From the NCBI GenBank assembly GCA_964620345.1, contig CAZUHK010000075.1:1-13867 (forward strand): DNA of 13,867 nt. The letters run 5' to 3'. Below are positions 1 to 8,286 of this stretch, in pieces (the stretch's first letter is position 1; each line of letters begins with the position of its first letter). This DNA comes from CAZUHK01 sp964620345. Lineage in GTDB: Bacteria > Planctomycetota > Phycisphaerae > Phycisphaerales > Zrk34. Made by a program: the position numbers and the translations under genes. The notes under the pieces were generated by a model. That model saw only the letters and a program-made list of their open reading frames with translations. It ran no database searches and was not told the DNA's origin.

Positions 1-1
1 C

Positions 2-586
2 GATGAGATCGAAAAGGCGCACGCCGATGTGTTCAACGCGCTGCTGCAGGTGCTCGACGACGGCCGGCTCACCGACGGCCACGGCCGCACCGTCAGCTTC
101 AAGAACACCCTCATCGTGCTGACCAGCAACATCGGCTCCCAGGCGATCCAGGAGATGGCCGAGCGCGGGGCCGAGGATTACGAGATCGAAGCGCAGGTCC
201 GCTCGCAGCTCAAGCAGCACTTCCGCCCCGAACTGCTCAACCGCATCGACGAGACGATCATCTTCCACCAGCTTTCGCGCGAGCAGCTCAAGGCGATCGT
301 CGAGATTCAGGTGACCGACCTGCGCCGCCGGCTGGCCGAGCGCGACATGGCGATCGAGTTGAGCGACGCGGCCAGGGCGCTGGTCGCCGAGGAGGGCTAC
401 GACCCGACGTTCGGCGCCCGCCCGCTGAAGCGCGTGATCCAGCAGCGGATCGAAAACCCCCTGGCGTCGAAGCTGCTGGCCGGCGACTTCGCCCCCGGCG
501 ACACGATCGACGTCGATGTTGAAGGCAAGAGCTTCACCTTCACCAGGGGCCGCGAAACCGTCGAGGCCGAGGCGATCGAGGAGTAA
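2..586 (+). CDS. clpB: ATP-dependent chaperone ClpB, C-terminal part (5' end outside window)
   Basis: The 194 visible residues are the end of the second AAA+ domain of ClpB, the cytoplasmic hexameric disaggregase that pulls proteins out of aggregates together with DnaK. The fragment opens with the Walker B acidic pair and its follow-on (DEIEKAH, residues 1-7). It continues through the LDDGRLTD segment (18-25), sensor 1 (TSNIGS, 41-46, Asn43), the arginine-finger segment LLNRID (Arg81) and the sensor 2 motif GARPLKR (138-144). It ends in a short acidic tail, EAEAIEE. These are ClpB/Hsp100 signatures; ClpA and ClpC share the fold, but the DGHGRTVSFKN stretch and the short tail fit ClpB best. 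Nothing is broken in the visible part. The first domains and the promoter lie upstream of the window. A short hairpin follows the stop codon and the next gene has its own -10-like box. Confidence 0.95.
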   Translation, partial: DEIEKAHADVFNALLQVLDDGRLTDGHGRTVSFKNTLIVLTSNIGSQAIQEMAERGAEDYEIEAQVRSQLKQHFRPELLNRIDETIIFHQLSREQLKAIVEIQVTDLRRRLAERDMAIELSDAARALVAEEGYDPTFGARPLKRVIQQRIENPLASKLLAGDFAPGDTIDVDVEGKSFTFTRGRETVEAEAIEE

Positions 587-596
587 ACGAACGAGG

Positions 597-613
597 CGGC
601 GACCGCGTCGCCG
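597..613 (+). terminator. Short hairpin after clpB, possible weak terminator
   Basis: A perfect 7-bp inverted repeat (CGGCGAC / GTCGCCG) with a 3-nt CGC loop begins 10 nt after the clpB stop. No T-run follows, so it is not a classical intrinsic terminator. It may only mark the transcript end or be chance in GC-rich DNA. Confidence 0.3.
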
Positions 614-641
614 GTTGGATCGCCCCGCGCGCCCGGTCGGC

Positions 642-665
642 TACAATCACGGCAGCCGCAGGGAG
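642..665 (+). promoter_or_regulatory. -10-like box and ribosome binding site of the GDSL esterase gene
   Basis: TACAAT at 642-647 (preceded by GGC) is a good -10 hexamer, and no convincing -35 is visible at the usual distance. It predicts transcription from about 654. GGGAG at 661-665 is a Shine-Dalgarno match with 6 nt before the GTG at 672. The same box-SD-start geometry recurs upstream of 5236 and 10076. Confidence 0.5.
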
Positions 666-671
666 CTTGCC

Positions 672-2450
672 GTGGTGCGTTGGACGTGGGTGTTGGTCGT
701 CGTGCTGTTTGCCGCCGCCGCTGCGCCGGGGCAGGTGCCCAGCGGGCTGGTGCTGTTCGGCGACAGCTTGACCGATGTGGGCAACGTCAACCAGGCATCG
801 TTCGGGTTCGTGCCGGGCGGCGACTATTTCAACGGTCGATTCAGCAACGGGCCGGTGTGGGCCGAGGCGATGGCTGCCGAGCTGGGGCTGGGCGGGCTGG
901 TGCACAGCCGCGCCGGCGGGCGGAACTACGCTCATGGTGGTGCCGAGACCGGTGGTGGTCGCAACAACGTTATCATTCCGAACGTCGGGTTGCAGATCGA
1001 GTTTTACTTCGACGACGCCGCGCCGGGGGTCGATGAACTGTTCGTCGTCTGGGGCGGGGCGAACAATCTGCTGGGCAACCTGGGTGCCGATGTGTCGGTG
1101 CCCGTCGCGGATCTCGCGGCGCACGTCACCGAGCTGGCCAATGCGGGCGCGGCGCGGTTTGTCGTGCCCAACCTGCCGCGGCTGGGCCAGACGCCGCGGT
1201 ACGTCGGCGGGTCGAACGAGGCGGGCTTCGATGCGCTCACGCTCAGCTTCAACGCTCAGCTCGCGGCGCGGCTGGACACGCTGACCGCCAACCTCGGCGT
1301 TGAAATCATCCCGCTCGACATCGCGCGGATGTTCGATCAACTGCTGGCCGAGCCCGCGGCGTTCGGGCTGAGCAACGTGACCGGCCAGGCGATCGCCGGC
1401 GTGCCCAACGAAGACCAGTACCTGTTCTGGGACGACGTGCACCCGACGGGCGCGGCGCATGCCGTGCTCGGCGAGGTCGCGGCCCATGCCGTGCTGGGCA
1501 CCGCCGCGCGGCGGTGGCACGCCAACGCCGCGGTCGGCCGGTTCGACATCGCCGCCAACTGGGCGCCCATGGGCCTGCCCGAACCGCACTGGCAGGCGGT
1601 GGTCGACAACGATGTCTCGCCCGCGCCGCGCACCGCGCAAGTCGCGGCTGACCAGGCGCTCGACACGCTCACGGTGCGCGGCACGACCGGCGACATGCGG
1701 TTTGCGGTGTTCGGCGGCGCGACGCTCACCGTCGCCCACGGGCTGTCGATCGAACCCGGCGGCATCGTCGGCGGCGAAGGCACGCTCGCGGCGACCACCG
1801 CCACCACCAACGCCGGCACGCTCGACCCCGGCGAGCCCGACGCCACCGGCACGCTGTCGCTGCTGGGCGATTTCGAGCAACTGCCCGCCGGTACGCTCAC
1901 CGCGGATGTCGCCAACAATGGGCACGATCGACTGACGATTGATGGCTCGGCCGCGCTGGCCGGCACCCTGGCGTTGCGATTCGACGATGGCTTCGCGCCG
2001 GGCTTTGGCGCGGTGTTCGACCTGCTGACGACCACCGGCTCGCTGGCCGGTCGGTTCGATGCCATCACCGGCCTGACGCTCGAATCGATCGCCGGCCTCG
2101 ACGCGGCCGCGGCGGTGACCTACGCGACCAACGCGGTGAGCATCACCATCGCGCTGGTCGGCGATGCGAACCTCGATGGCACGATCAACGGCCTGGACGC
2201 CTCGACGCTGCTGGCGAACTTCGGCTCGGCCGGCGGCTGGCGCCGCGGCGACTTCACGGGCGACGGCGTGATCGATGCGCTCGACGCGCAGGCGGTGCTG
2301 GCCAACTTCGGCCAGACCGTCGGCGCCACGTCACCGGCACTGATCGCGTCGCTCAGCGCGCTGGCCGAGCCCGAGCCGGGCGCGGCGGTGGTGTTTGGCG
2401 CGGTCGGGTTGTTCGTGTGGCTCAGGCCCCGGCGGCGGCCGCGGCGCTGA
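672..2450 (+). CDS. Secreted GDSL/SGNH esterase with dockerin-like repeats and PEP-CTERM tail
   Basis: This is a 592-aa exported hydrolase. A signal peptide (residues 1 to about 20, hydrophobic VLVVVLFAAAAA) precedes an SGNH domain. Block I is GDSLTDVGN with nucleophile Ser32, block II is NYAHGGA (85-91), block III is GGANN (128-132), and block V is DDVH with Asp254 and His257. This resembles the lipase/thermolabile-hemolysin branch (NGRFSNGPVW follows block I). A beta-rich, Gly/Thr-rich region follows, then two dockerin-like calcium loops (GDANLDGTINGLD from 497, and GDFTGDGVIDALD), each followed by LLANFG or VLANFG. The end is PEP-CTERM-like: PEP at 567-569, one hydrophobic helix and RPRRRPRR, the signal handled by exosortases in other bacteria. 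GTG 672 is chosen for its SD and because it begins the signal peptide; GTG 675 is possible. Substrate is unknown. Its last 29 bp overlap the convergent desaturase gene. Confidence 0.88.
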   Translation: MVRWTWVLVVVLFAAAAAPGQVPSGLVLFGDSLTDVGNVNQASFGFVPGGDYFNGRFSNGPVWAEAMAAELGLGGLVHSRAGGRNYAHGGAETGGGRNNVIIPNVGLQIEFYFDDAAPGVDELFVVWGGANNLLGNLGADVSVPVADLAAHVTELANAGAARFVVPNLPRLGQTPRYVGGSNEAGFDALTLSFNAQLAARLDTLTANLGVEIIPLDIARMFDQLLAEPAAFGLSNVTGQAIAGVPNEDQYLFWDDVHPTGAAHAVLGEVAAHAVLGTAARRWHANAAVGRFDIAANWAPMGLPEPHWQAVVDNDVSPAPRTAQVAADQALDTLTVRGTTGDMRFAVFGGATLTVAHGLSIEPGGIVGGEGTLAATTATTNAGTLDPGEPDATGTLSLLGDFEQLPAGTLTADVANNGHDRLTIDGSAALAGTLALRFDDGFAPGFGAVFDLLTTTGSLAGRFDAITGLTLESIAGLDAAAAVTYATNAVSITIALVGDANLDGTINGLDASTLLANFGSAGGWRRGDFTGDGVIDALDAQAVLANFGQTVGATSPALIASLSALAEPEPGAAVVFGAVGLFVWLRPRRRPRR

Positions 2451-3468
2451 AGCCGACCATCCGCTGGGTCTTTTCATCCCACAGCTTCAGCCGGGCGCAG
2501 CGGAAGCTGGCGCGCACGGTCAGCGGGGGTACGTCGAGCAGATCGCGGTTGGCTTGGAGGCATCGCTGCAGGCGGTAATTGGGGATGCGGCTGTCGAGGT
2601 GGTGGATGTGGTGCAGGCCGATATTGCCGGTGAACCACCGCAGCACCGCGGGCAGGCGGTAGTAGCTGCTGCCCTGAAGCGAGGCGTGCACGCGGTTCCA
2701 CTGCTCGTGGCGTTGCCAGTAGGTCGGGTCGAACTGGTGCTGGACGAAGAACATCCACACGCCGATCGTCGCGGCGATGATGGCCATGGGCAGGTACAGC
2801 GCGAAGAACGTTCCCGGGCCGATCAGCAGCGACCCGCCGGTGGCGATCGCCGCGAGGCCGATGTTGGTGATCCAGACGCTTCGGCGTTGGCGCGTGGCGG
2901 TGCGGGGGATGTGGCGGGTGGAGCGGAACTGCACGAAGAACAGCAGCGTGGGGAACAGCCCGAACATCACCAGCGGATGGCGGTACAGCCGATAGCCGAG
3001 CTTCCGCCGGGGCGACAGTCGGTTGTACTCATCGACGGTCAGCGTGTGCACGTCGCCATCGCCGCGGTGGTCGAGGTCGCCGGAGGAGGCGTGGTGCAGG
3101 GCGTGGTCGGCCCGCCAGTCTTCGTAAGGGGTGAGGGTGAACAAGCTCAGGGCCGTGCCGACCCATCGGTTGGCCGCGTTCGAACGGTAGAACGAGCCGT
3201 GCCCGCAATCGTGCTGGAAGATGAACAGTCGCACCATCATGCCCGCGGTCGGCAGGGCGATGAGCATCGACAGCCACCAGCCGACGTGCAGGGCGAACCA
3301 CATCGCGACGCCCAGTGTGATAAACGCGGCGAATGTGGAGAGCAGTTGCCACGTCGCGGCCGCGGCCGAGGCCCGGCGAAAGGGCGCGAGGCGTTGGCGG
3401 ATCTGGGCCGGCGAGAGCTCGGCCGGTGCGACGCCGGCCGGGTCGAGCGAAACGGGCGCTTGGGTCAT
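2422..3468 (-). CDS. Membrane fatty acid desaturase
   Basis: A 348-aa integral membrane di-iron desaturase of the acyl-lipid type, which puts double bonds into membrane fatty acyl chains with O2 and an electron donor. All three histidine boxes are present: HDCGH (86-90), HALHH (122-126) and HHIHH (286-290). Hydrophobic segments lie at about 37-60, 64-83, 165-182 and 200-243, consistent with a four-helix topology and boxes on the cytoplasmic face. The position specificity cannot be read from sequence; HDCGH and HHIHH resemble the delta-12/omega-6 group. I place the start at ATG 3468 because GGAG lies 7 nt upstream. An in-frame ATG at 3495 overlaps the helicase stop as ATGA but has no SD. Either way it follows the helicase gene closely and is probably co-transcribed. 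The tail SAAAAAGA is encoded opposite the PEP-CTERM tail of the neighbouring esterase. Confidence 0.92.
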   Translation of the reverse strand: MTQAPVSLDPAGVAPAELSPAQIRQRLAPFRRASAAAATWQLLSTFAAFITLGVAMWFALHVGWWLSMLIALPTAGMMVRLFIFQHDCGHGSFYRSNAANRWVGTALSLFTLTPYEDWRADHALHHASSGDLDHRGDGDVHTLTVDEYNRLSPRRKLGYRLYRHPLVMFGLFPTLLFFVQFRSTRHIPRTATRQRRSVWITNIGLAAIATGGSLLIGPGTFFALYLPMAIIAATIGVWMFFVQHQFDPTYWQRHEQWNRVHASLQGSSYYRLPAVLRWFTGNIGLHHIHHLDSRIPNYRLQRCLQANRDLLDVPPLTVRASFRCARLKLWDEKTQRMVGFSAAAAAGA

Positions 3469-3491
3469 GGCCGGGCTCCGTGGGTTTGGGG

Positions 3492-4814
<1,323 letters not shown>

Positions 4815-4993
4815 GTACAACAACTTTCCGGACCCGGCCGCGGGGCGATGCACTGATCGCGCCGTGGGCCAAAGCCCCGTGGTGGAACCGGCTTTCGAGG
4901 ATCGGCTGATCCGCGGGCGACGGGTCCGAGTGCGCCCGCGATCGGCCCGGGCGATGCCGGGGCGGCGGGGGTTCGCTCGGGCCGGCCGCGATG

Positions 4994-5035
4994 ACACCGC
5001 GGTGTTACCGGTTTGAGCGAAACAACGTTGCTCAA
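4994..5035. repeat. Cluster of three palindromes in the helicase leader
   Basis: In 42 bp there is a perfect 12-bp palindrome (ACACCGCGGTGT, 4994-5005). It is followed by a TTGAGC (5013-5018) / GCTCAA (5030-5035) inverted repeat whose inner part contains the 8-bp palindrome CAACGTTG (5023-5030), so the latter two are alternative pairings. In the minus-strand transcript they would fold about 180-220 nt before the helicase start codon. They could be RNA structure or protein-binding sites. Confidence 0.4.
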
Positions 5036-5107
5036 CTGCGATTCGTGTGGGTGGGCGACGCGGGTCGGCCGCCCGACGGATCGGAGGCGAGGTCGGTTGA
5101 GTTGCAG

Positions 5108-5113
5108 AGTATA
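5108..5113 (-). promoter_or_regulatory. Probable -10 box of the helicase-desaturase unit
   Basis: Read on the minus strand this is TATACT, five of six matches to TATAAT. No clear -35 is seen 17 nt upstream, but a T-run (opposite the A-run at 5151-5156) sits where an UP element would be. Transcription would start near 5101, giving a leader of roughly 290 nt. It is the best -10 match on this strand between the helicase start and the divergent gene. Confidence 0.4.
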
Positions 5114-5193
5114 TCGGCTGTTCGTCCGTCGTGCGCGATGGCGCGGCGGGAAAAAATCATTGAAGCCGGACCCCGGGGTGCGGTTTGGACTGA

Positions 5194-5223
5194 TGCTACC
5201 ATGCGCCCCGACGCTCACCGAGG
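5194..5223 (+). promoter_or_regulatory. Extended -10-like box and SD of the metallophosphoesterase gene
   Basis: TGCTACCAT at 5194-5202 is an extended -10-like element; a start near 5209 would give a leader of about 27 nt. GAGG at 5220-5223 is an SD match but lies 12 nt from the ATG at 5236, rather far. No -35 match at the normal spacing was found. Confidence 0.4.
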
Positions 5224-5235
5224 CAACGATTAACC

Positions 5236-6633
5236 ATGATATTTCGACAGCCCATCCTGACCGCCGCGTGCCTGGCTGTATTAGCGGGCGCTTGCGCCGC
5301 CGCGCCAGATGATGAGGGCCCGATGATCTACCTCACCTGGCAGCGCGACCCGACGACGACGATGACCGTGCACTGGCTGAGCGCCGACCCGCGGGCGGCG
5401 AGCCGGGTCGAGTACCACGAGGCCGATGTGATCGGCGTGGTCGGTCAGAAAGCCGTCGAGGGGACCAGCCGGCCGATGAAGCACAGCGATTACCTGATCC
5501 ACACCGTCGAGCTGACGGGCCTTGAGCCGGACACGGCCTACACCTTTCGCGTGGCCGGCGAGGAGCGCGATAACCGCTTTCGCACCATGCCCGCCGAGCC
5601 GACGCGGCCGATCCGTTTTGTCGAGAGCGGCGATGTGCTGCGCGACAGCGAGCTGTTCGTGCGGATGAACAAGCTCGTCGCCCAGCGCGACCCGGATTTC
5701 GTGATCTTCGGCGGCGACATCGCGCACGACAACGGCGTGCCCGAGGGCGCGGGCAGTTGGGCCCACTTCTTCGCGCTGTGGCAGCAGACGATGATCACGC
5801 CCGACGGGCGAATGGTGCCGCTGGTCACCACGATCGGCAATCATGAGGTGCCCAACGGCGGGCACGGTCGGCCACCGTCGGAGGTGCTGTTCTACTACGA
5901 CCTGTTCGCCTTCCCCGGCACCGACGGGCGCGGCGTGCTGGACTTCGGCGAATACCTGTCGATCGTCGCGCTCGACACCAATCACACGCACGGCCTGGAG
6001 GGCGAGCAACTCGACTGGCTTGAGAAGACGCTGGCCGTGCGGGCCGGGCAGACGCACGTATTCTGCGTGTACCATGTGCCGGCCTGGCCGGCGGCGCGCC
6101 ATCCGATCAACCCGCCCAACCGCCACATCCGCGAGGTGTGGGTGCCGGTGTTCGAGAAGCACGGCGTGGACATCTGCTTCGAGCATCACGACCACACGAT
6201 GAAGCGCACTCATCCGATCCGTGACGGCCGGATCGATCCGCTGGGCGTGGTGTACTTAGGCGACGGCGGCTACGCGCTGGGCGAGACCCGCCGACCCAAG
6301 GCGCCGGGAAGCTGGTGGAACGGCGGACGGTGGTACCTGGCGCACGCGGCGCAGACTAATTTTTTCTGGTGGGTCACGATCGACGGCGACACCCGTACCT
6401 TCGAGGCGATCGACCCGACCGGCAGCGTGATCGACCGCTACAGCCAGGTCGAGGGTGTCAACGCGATGGTCACGCCCGCGGCGGGGCAGGGCAAGGCGCC
6501 GCTGGGCGTGGTCATTGTGCTGTGGACGCTGGGCGTGGTGACGCTGCTGGTGGCGATCAAGCTGATCGCCGATGGCATGTTCGCGTCCAAGGCCGCCAAG
6601 CGGATTCGGGCCGCGTCATCCGACACCGCTTAG
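5236..6633 (+). CDS. Exported, membrane-anchored purple-acid-phosphatase-like metallophosphoesterase
   Basis: A 465-aa protein with an N-terminal signal sequence (1 to about 23). It has a fibronectin-like domain of the purple acid phosphatase type (about 29-118, with LTGLEPDTAYTFRV) and a calcineurin-like metallophosphoesterase domain. Visible metal-site motifs are GD at 132-133, GDIAH (160-164), GNHE (201-204), YHVP (His280) and HHDH (317-320). Purple acid phosphatases normally have GDxxY; here Tyr is His, so the purple Fe-Tyr charge transfer is not expected, and the last motif has His where GHxH has Gly. A C-terminal transmembrane segment (about 422-446) and a basic tail should anchor it with the catalytic part outside the cytoplasm. 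It probably releases phosphate from esters; the substrate is unknown. Cys20 (LAGAC) is only lipobox-like, so signal peptidase I cleavage is as likely. Its stop overlaps that of murD by 4 bp. Confidence 0.87.
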   Translation: MIFRQPILTAACLAVLAGACAAAPDDEGPMIYLTWQRDPTTTMTVHWLSADPRAASRVEYHEADVIGVVGQKAVEGTSRPMKHSDYLIHTVELTGLEPDTAYTFRVAGEERDNRFRTMPAEPTRPIRFVESGDVLRDSELFVRMNKLVAQRDPDFVIFGGDIAHDNGVPEGAGSWAHFFALWQQTMITPDGRMVPLVTTIGNHEVPNGGHGRPPSEVLFYYDLFAFPGTDGRGVLDFGEYLSIVALDTNHTHGLEGEQLDWLEKTLAVRAGQTHVFCVYHVPAWPAARHPINPPNRHIREVWVPVFEKHGVDICFEHHDHTMKRTHPIRDGRIDPLGVVYLGDGGYALGETRRPKAPGSWWNGGRWYLAHAAQTNFFWWVTIDGDTRTFEAIDPTGSVIDRYSQVEGVNAMVTPAAGQGKAPLGVVIVLWTLGVVTLLVAIKLIADGMFASKAAKRIRAASSDTA

Positions 6634-7952
6634 CGCGACGCGGCGGCCGCAACCAGCTCGACGAAGCGCTCGCCGCGCTGTTCGTAGTGGTCGAACTGGT
6701 CCCACGAAGCACAGCCGGGCGACAGCAGCACCACCTCGCCGCGTCGGGCCCTCGCCGCGGCGGTGTTCACCGCGCATTCGAGCGTCCCGCAGCGATGCAC
6801 CTTCGCGCCGTGCCCGGCGGCGTCGGCGATCGCGTCGCCCGTCTGGCCGAGGGTGTAAATCCCCGCGCAGCGCCGCGCCGCGTGCTCGGCCAGGGCGGCC
6901 AGGTCGACGCGCTTGTCCGCGCCGCCGAGGATCGCATGCACGCAGCCGGCGGGAAAACTGTCGATCGCAAGCATCGCTGCCGCGGGCGTGGTGGCCTTCG
7001 AGTCGTTGCAGAACCCCACGCCGTCGCGCGCGGCCACCAGTTGCAGGCGATGAGGCAGGCCCGCGAAGTCGCGCAGCGCCTCGGCCGCCACCGGCCGGGG
7101 CACGCCCAGCGCATCGCACGCGGCCACGGCCAGGCGCGCGTTCAACCGATTGTGCTCGCCCGGCACGGCCAGCGGCGTGTCCAGCGGCTCGTCCTCGCAC
7201 ACGCACACCGCGGGCGTGACGAACCGCCAGTCGTGCACGCCCGCGCCCAGCACCGTCCGATCGTCGTGGCGCTGGTGGCGGAGGATCGTCTGCTTGGCCC
7301 GCACGTAGGCGGCCATGTGCCCGTGCCGATCCAGGTGGTTGGGCGCGATGTTGGTCACCACCGCCAGGTGCGGCGACCAGTCGTCGATCGACTCGAGCAT
7401 GAAGCTCGACAGCTCCAGCACGATCCAGTCGTCGTGGCCGATCGCGTCAAGCTCGTTCAGCAGCGAGCGGCCGATGTTGCCGCCGACCCACACCCGCGGG
7501 GCGTTGGTGCGGTGGTGCCTGCGTGAGCTGTGGAGGATGTGGCCGATCATCGCGGCGGTGGTGGATTTGCCCGCGGTGCCGGTCACGCCGATGGTGCGCA
7601 GCCGCCCGGGGCCGGCACACGCCGCGTCGATGAACAGGCCGATCTCGCTGCTCAGCCGCGCGCCCGCCTGCCGGGCCGCGGCGAGGTAGGGGTTGTCGCG
7701 CGGATCGACCGCGGGATTCACCACGATCAGGTCGGCGTCGGTGAAGTGCTTCTCGACGTGCCCGCCCAGGTGCAAGTCGATCGGCAGGTCGGCCAGCTTC
7801 TCGATCGAATCGCGCAGCGCCGCTTCATCCAGCCGATCGGTCACGGTCACCTTCGCCCCGCACCGCGCGAGGTAGCGGGCGACGCCCACGCCCCCGCCGA
7901 AGCGGCCCAGGCCCATCACCACCGCGCGTTGGCCGGCCAGCTCGTGCGTCAT
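6630..7952 (-). CDS. murD: UDP-N-acetylmuramoyl-L-alanine--D-glutamate ligase MurD
   Basis: A 440-aa cytoplasmic ligase that adds D-glutamate to UDP-MurNAc-L-Ala with ATP, the second amino acid step of peptidoglycan stem synthesis. Seen in order: the Gly-rich N-terminal loop GLGRFGGG (14-21), P-loop GTAGKSTT (125-132), GGNIG (157-161), ELSSFMLE (180-187), NHLDRHG (205-211), the probable carbamylated Lys220 in YVRAK, HRLQ (301-304), NDSKATT (316-322), GGADKR (343-348) and SPGCASWDQF (411-420). Length matches the family. ATG 7952 is chosen because MurD proteins begin about 10 residues before the Gly-rich loop; GTG 7988 is in frame but has no SD. A TACGAT box ends 6 nt before this ATG, suggesting a leaderless message. 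No other mur or fts gene is nearby, so this murD stands outside a division and cell wall cluster. Confidence 0.95.
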   Translation of the reverse strand: MTHELAGQRAVVMGLGRFGGGVGVARYLARCGAKVTVTDRLDEAALRDSIEKLADLPIDLHLGGHVEKHFTDADLIVVNPAVDPRDNPYLAAARQAGARLSSEIGLFIDAACAGPGRLRTIGVTGTAGKSTTAAMIGHILHSSRRHHRTNAPRVWVGGNIGRSLLNELDAIGHDDWIVLELSSFMLESIDDWSPHLAVVTNIAPNHLDRHGHMAAYVRAKQTILRHQRHDDRTVLGAGVHDWRFVTPAVCVCEDEPLDTPLAVPGEHNRLNARLAVAACDALGVPRPVAAEALRDFAGLPHRLQLVAARDGVGFCNDSKATTPAAAMLAIDSFPAGCVHAILGGADKRVDLAALAEHAARRCAGIYTLGQTGDAIADAAGHGAKVHRCGTLECAVNTAAARARRGEVVLLSPGCASWDQFDHYEQRGERFVELVAAAASR

Positions 7953-8028
7953 CGCCTCATCGTAGGGTTCGTCGGTTCTGCCAGCCACGGCTGAACATCG
8001 CCCCCGCCGCTTGCCGATACTCTTTTGC
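7953..8028. promoter_or_regulatory. 76-bp divergent promoter region of murD and the Cys-rich gene
   Basis: On the minus strand TACGAT (7964 down to 7959) ends 6 nt before the murD ATG. On the plus strand GATACT (8016-8021) ends 7 nt before the GTG at 8029, with TGAACA at 7992-7997 as a fair -35 at 18-bp spacing. Transcription would start on or next to both start codons. No usefully spaced SD is present for either gene: murD has GAGG only 2 nt from its ATG, and the other gene has none. Confidence 0.4.
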
Positions 8029-8286
8029 GTGAGCCCGCACGAAGATTACATCGTGGACATCGACGGTCTGGCCGGTTCGCGCGACGCGCACGTCCAGCCG
8101 GTCAACGCCGCGCTGCGGGGTCGGCCGTGGCTGAGCGTGCACTGGAAATGTTGCGGGGCGTACAGCCGCATCTACCGCAACCGCGCCGGCGACGCCTACG
8201 CGGGCGCCTGCCCGCGCTGCGGCAAGCCGGTCAGGGCCGCCATCGCCGCCAACGGCACGCACACGCGGTTCTTTGAAGCGTATTGA
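8029..8286 (+). CDS. Small Cys-rich (zinc-ribbon-like) protein, conserved-hypothetical type
   Basis: An 85-aa soluble protein with no signal peptide or membrane helix. Its hallmark is HWKCCG (38-43) followed 18 residues later by CPRCG (61-65), so four cysteines could bind one zinc, possibly helped by His38. The C-terminus GTHTRFFEAY (76-85) is aromatic and compact. I associate this layout (WKCC-x-YSRIY, then CPxC, then an RFF end) with small uncharacterised planctomycete proteins, from memory only. Function is unknown; nucleic acid or protein binding would fit a zinc ribbon. GTG 8029 is preferred over TTG 8011 because a -10 box overlaps the upstream segment. No SD exists, so translation is probably leaderless. 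Gene density, clean motif spacing and the flanking hairpin support it as real. Confidence 0.72.
   Translation: MSPHEDYIVDIDGLAGSRDAHVQPVNAALRGRPWLSVHWKCCGAYSRIYRNRAGDAYAGACPRCGKPVRAAIAANGTHTRFFEAY

Larger units (their letters stand above)
4815..5235. other. 421-bp non-coding divergent region: helicase leader and two promoters
   Basis: No convincing protein gene lies here; the frames that stay open on either strand are Arg/Pro-rich and look like GC artefacts. From the left it holds the probable 5' leader of the helicase mRNA (about 4815-5101, read leftwards) with a cluster of palindromes at 4994-5035. Next come a minus-strand -10 box at 5108-5113, an A/T tract at 5151-5160, and a plus-strand -10-like box at 5197-5202 for the metallophosphoesterase. 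Lower GC in 5101-5165 fits a promoter core. A riboswitch or small RNA cannot be excluded, but I recognise none. Confidence 0.5.

Noticed and set aside
516..671. Upstream extension of the GDSL esterase overlapping clpB
   Set aside because: The extra 52 residues are Arg/Pro-rich and would bury the signal peptide; GTG 672 has a good SD.
540..1925. Open frame of 461 codons on the minus strand, opposite the GDSL esterase
   Set aside because: Arg/Gly/Val-rich with no domain or SD; it lies opposite a gene with intact catalytic motifs and is explained by high GC in third codon positions.
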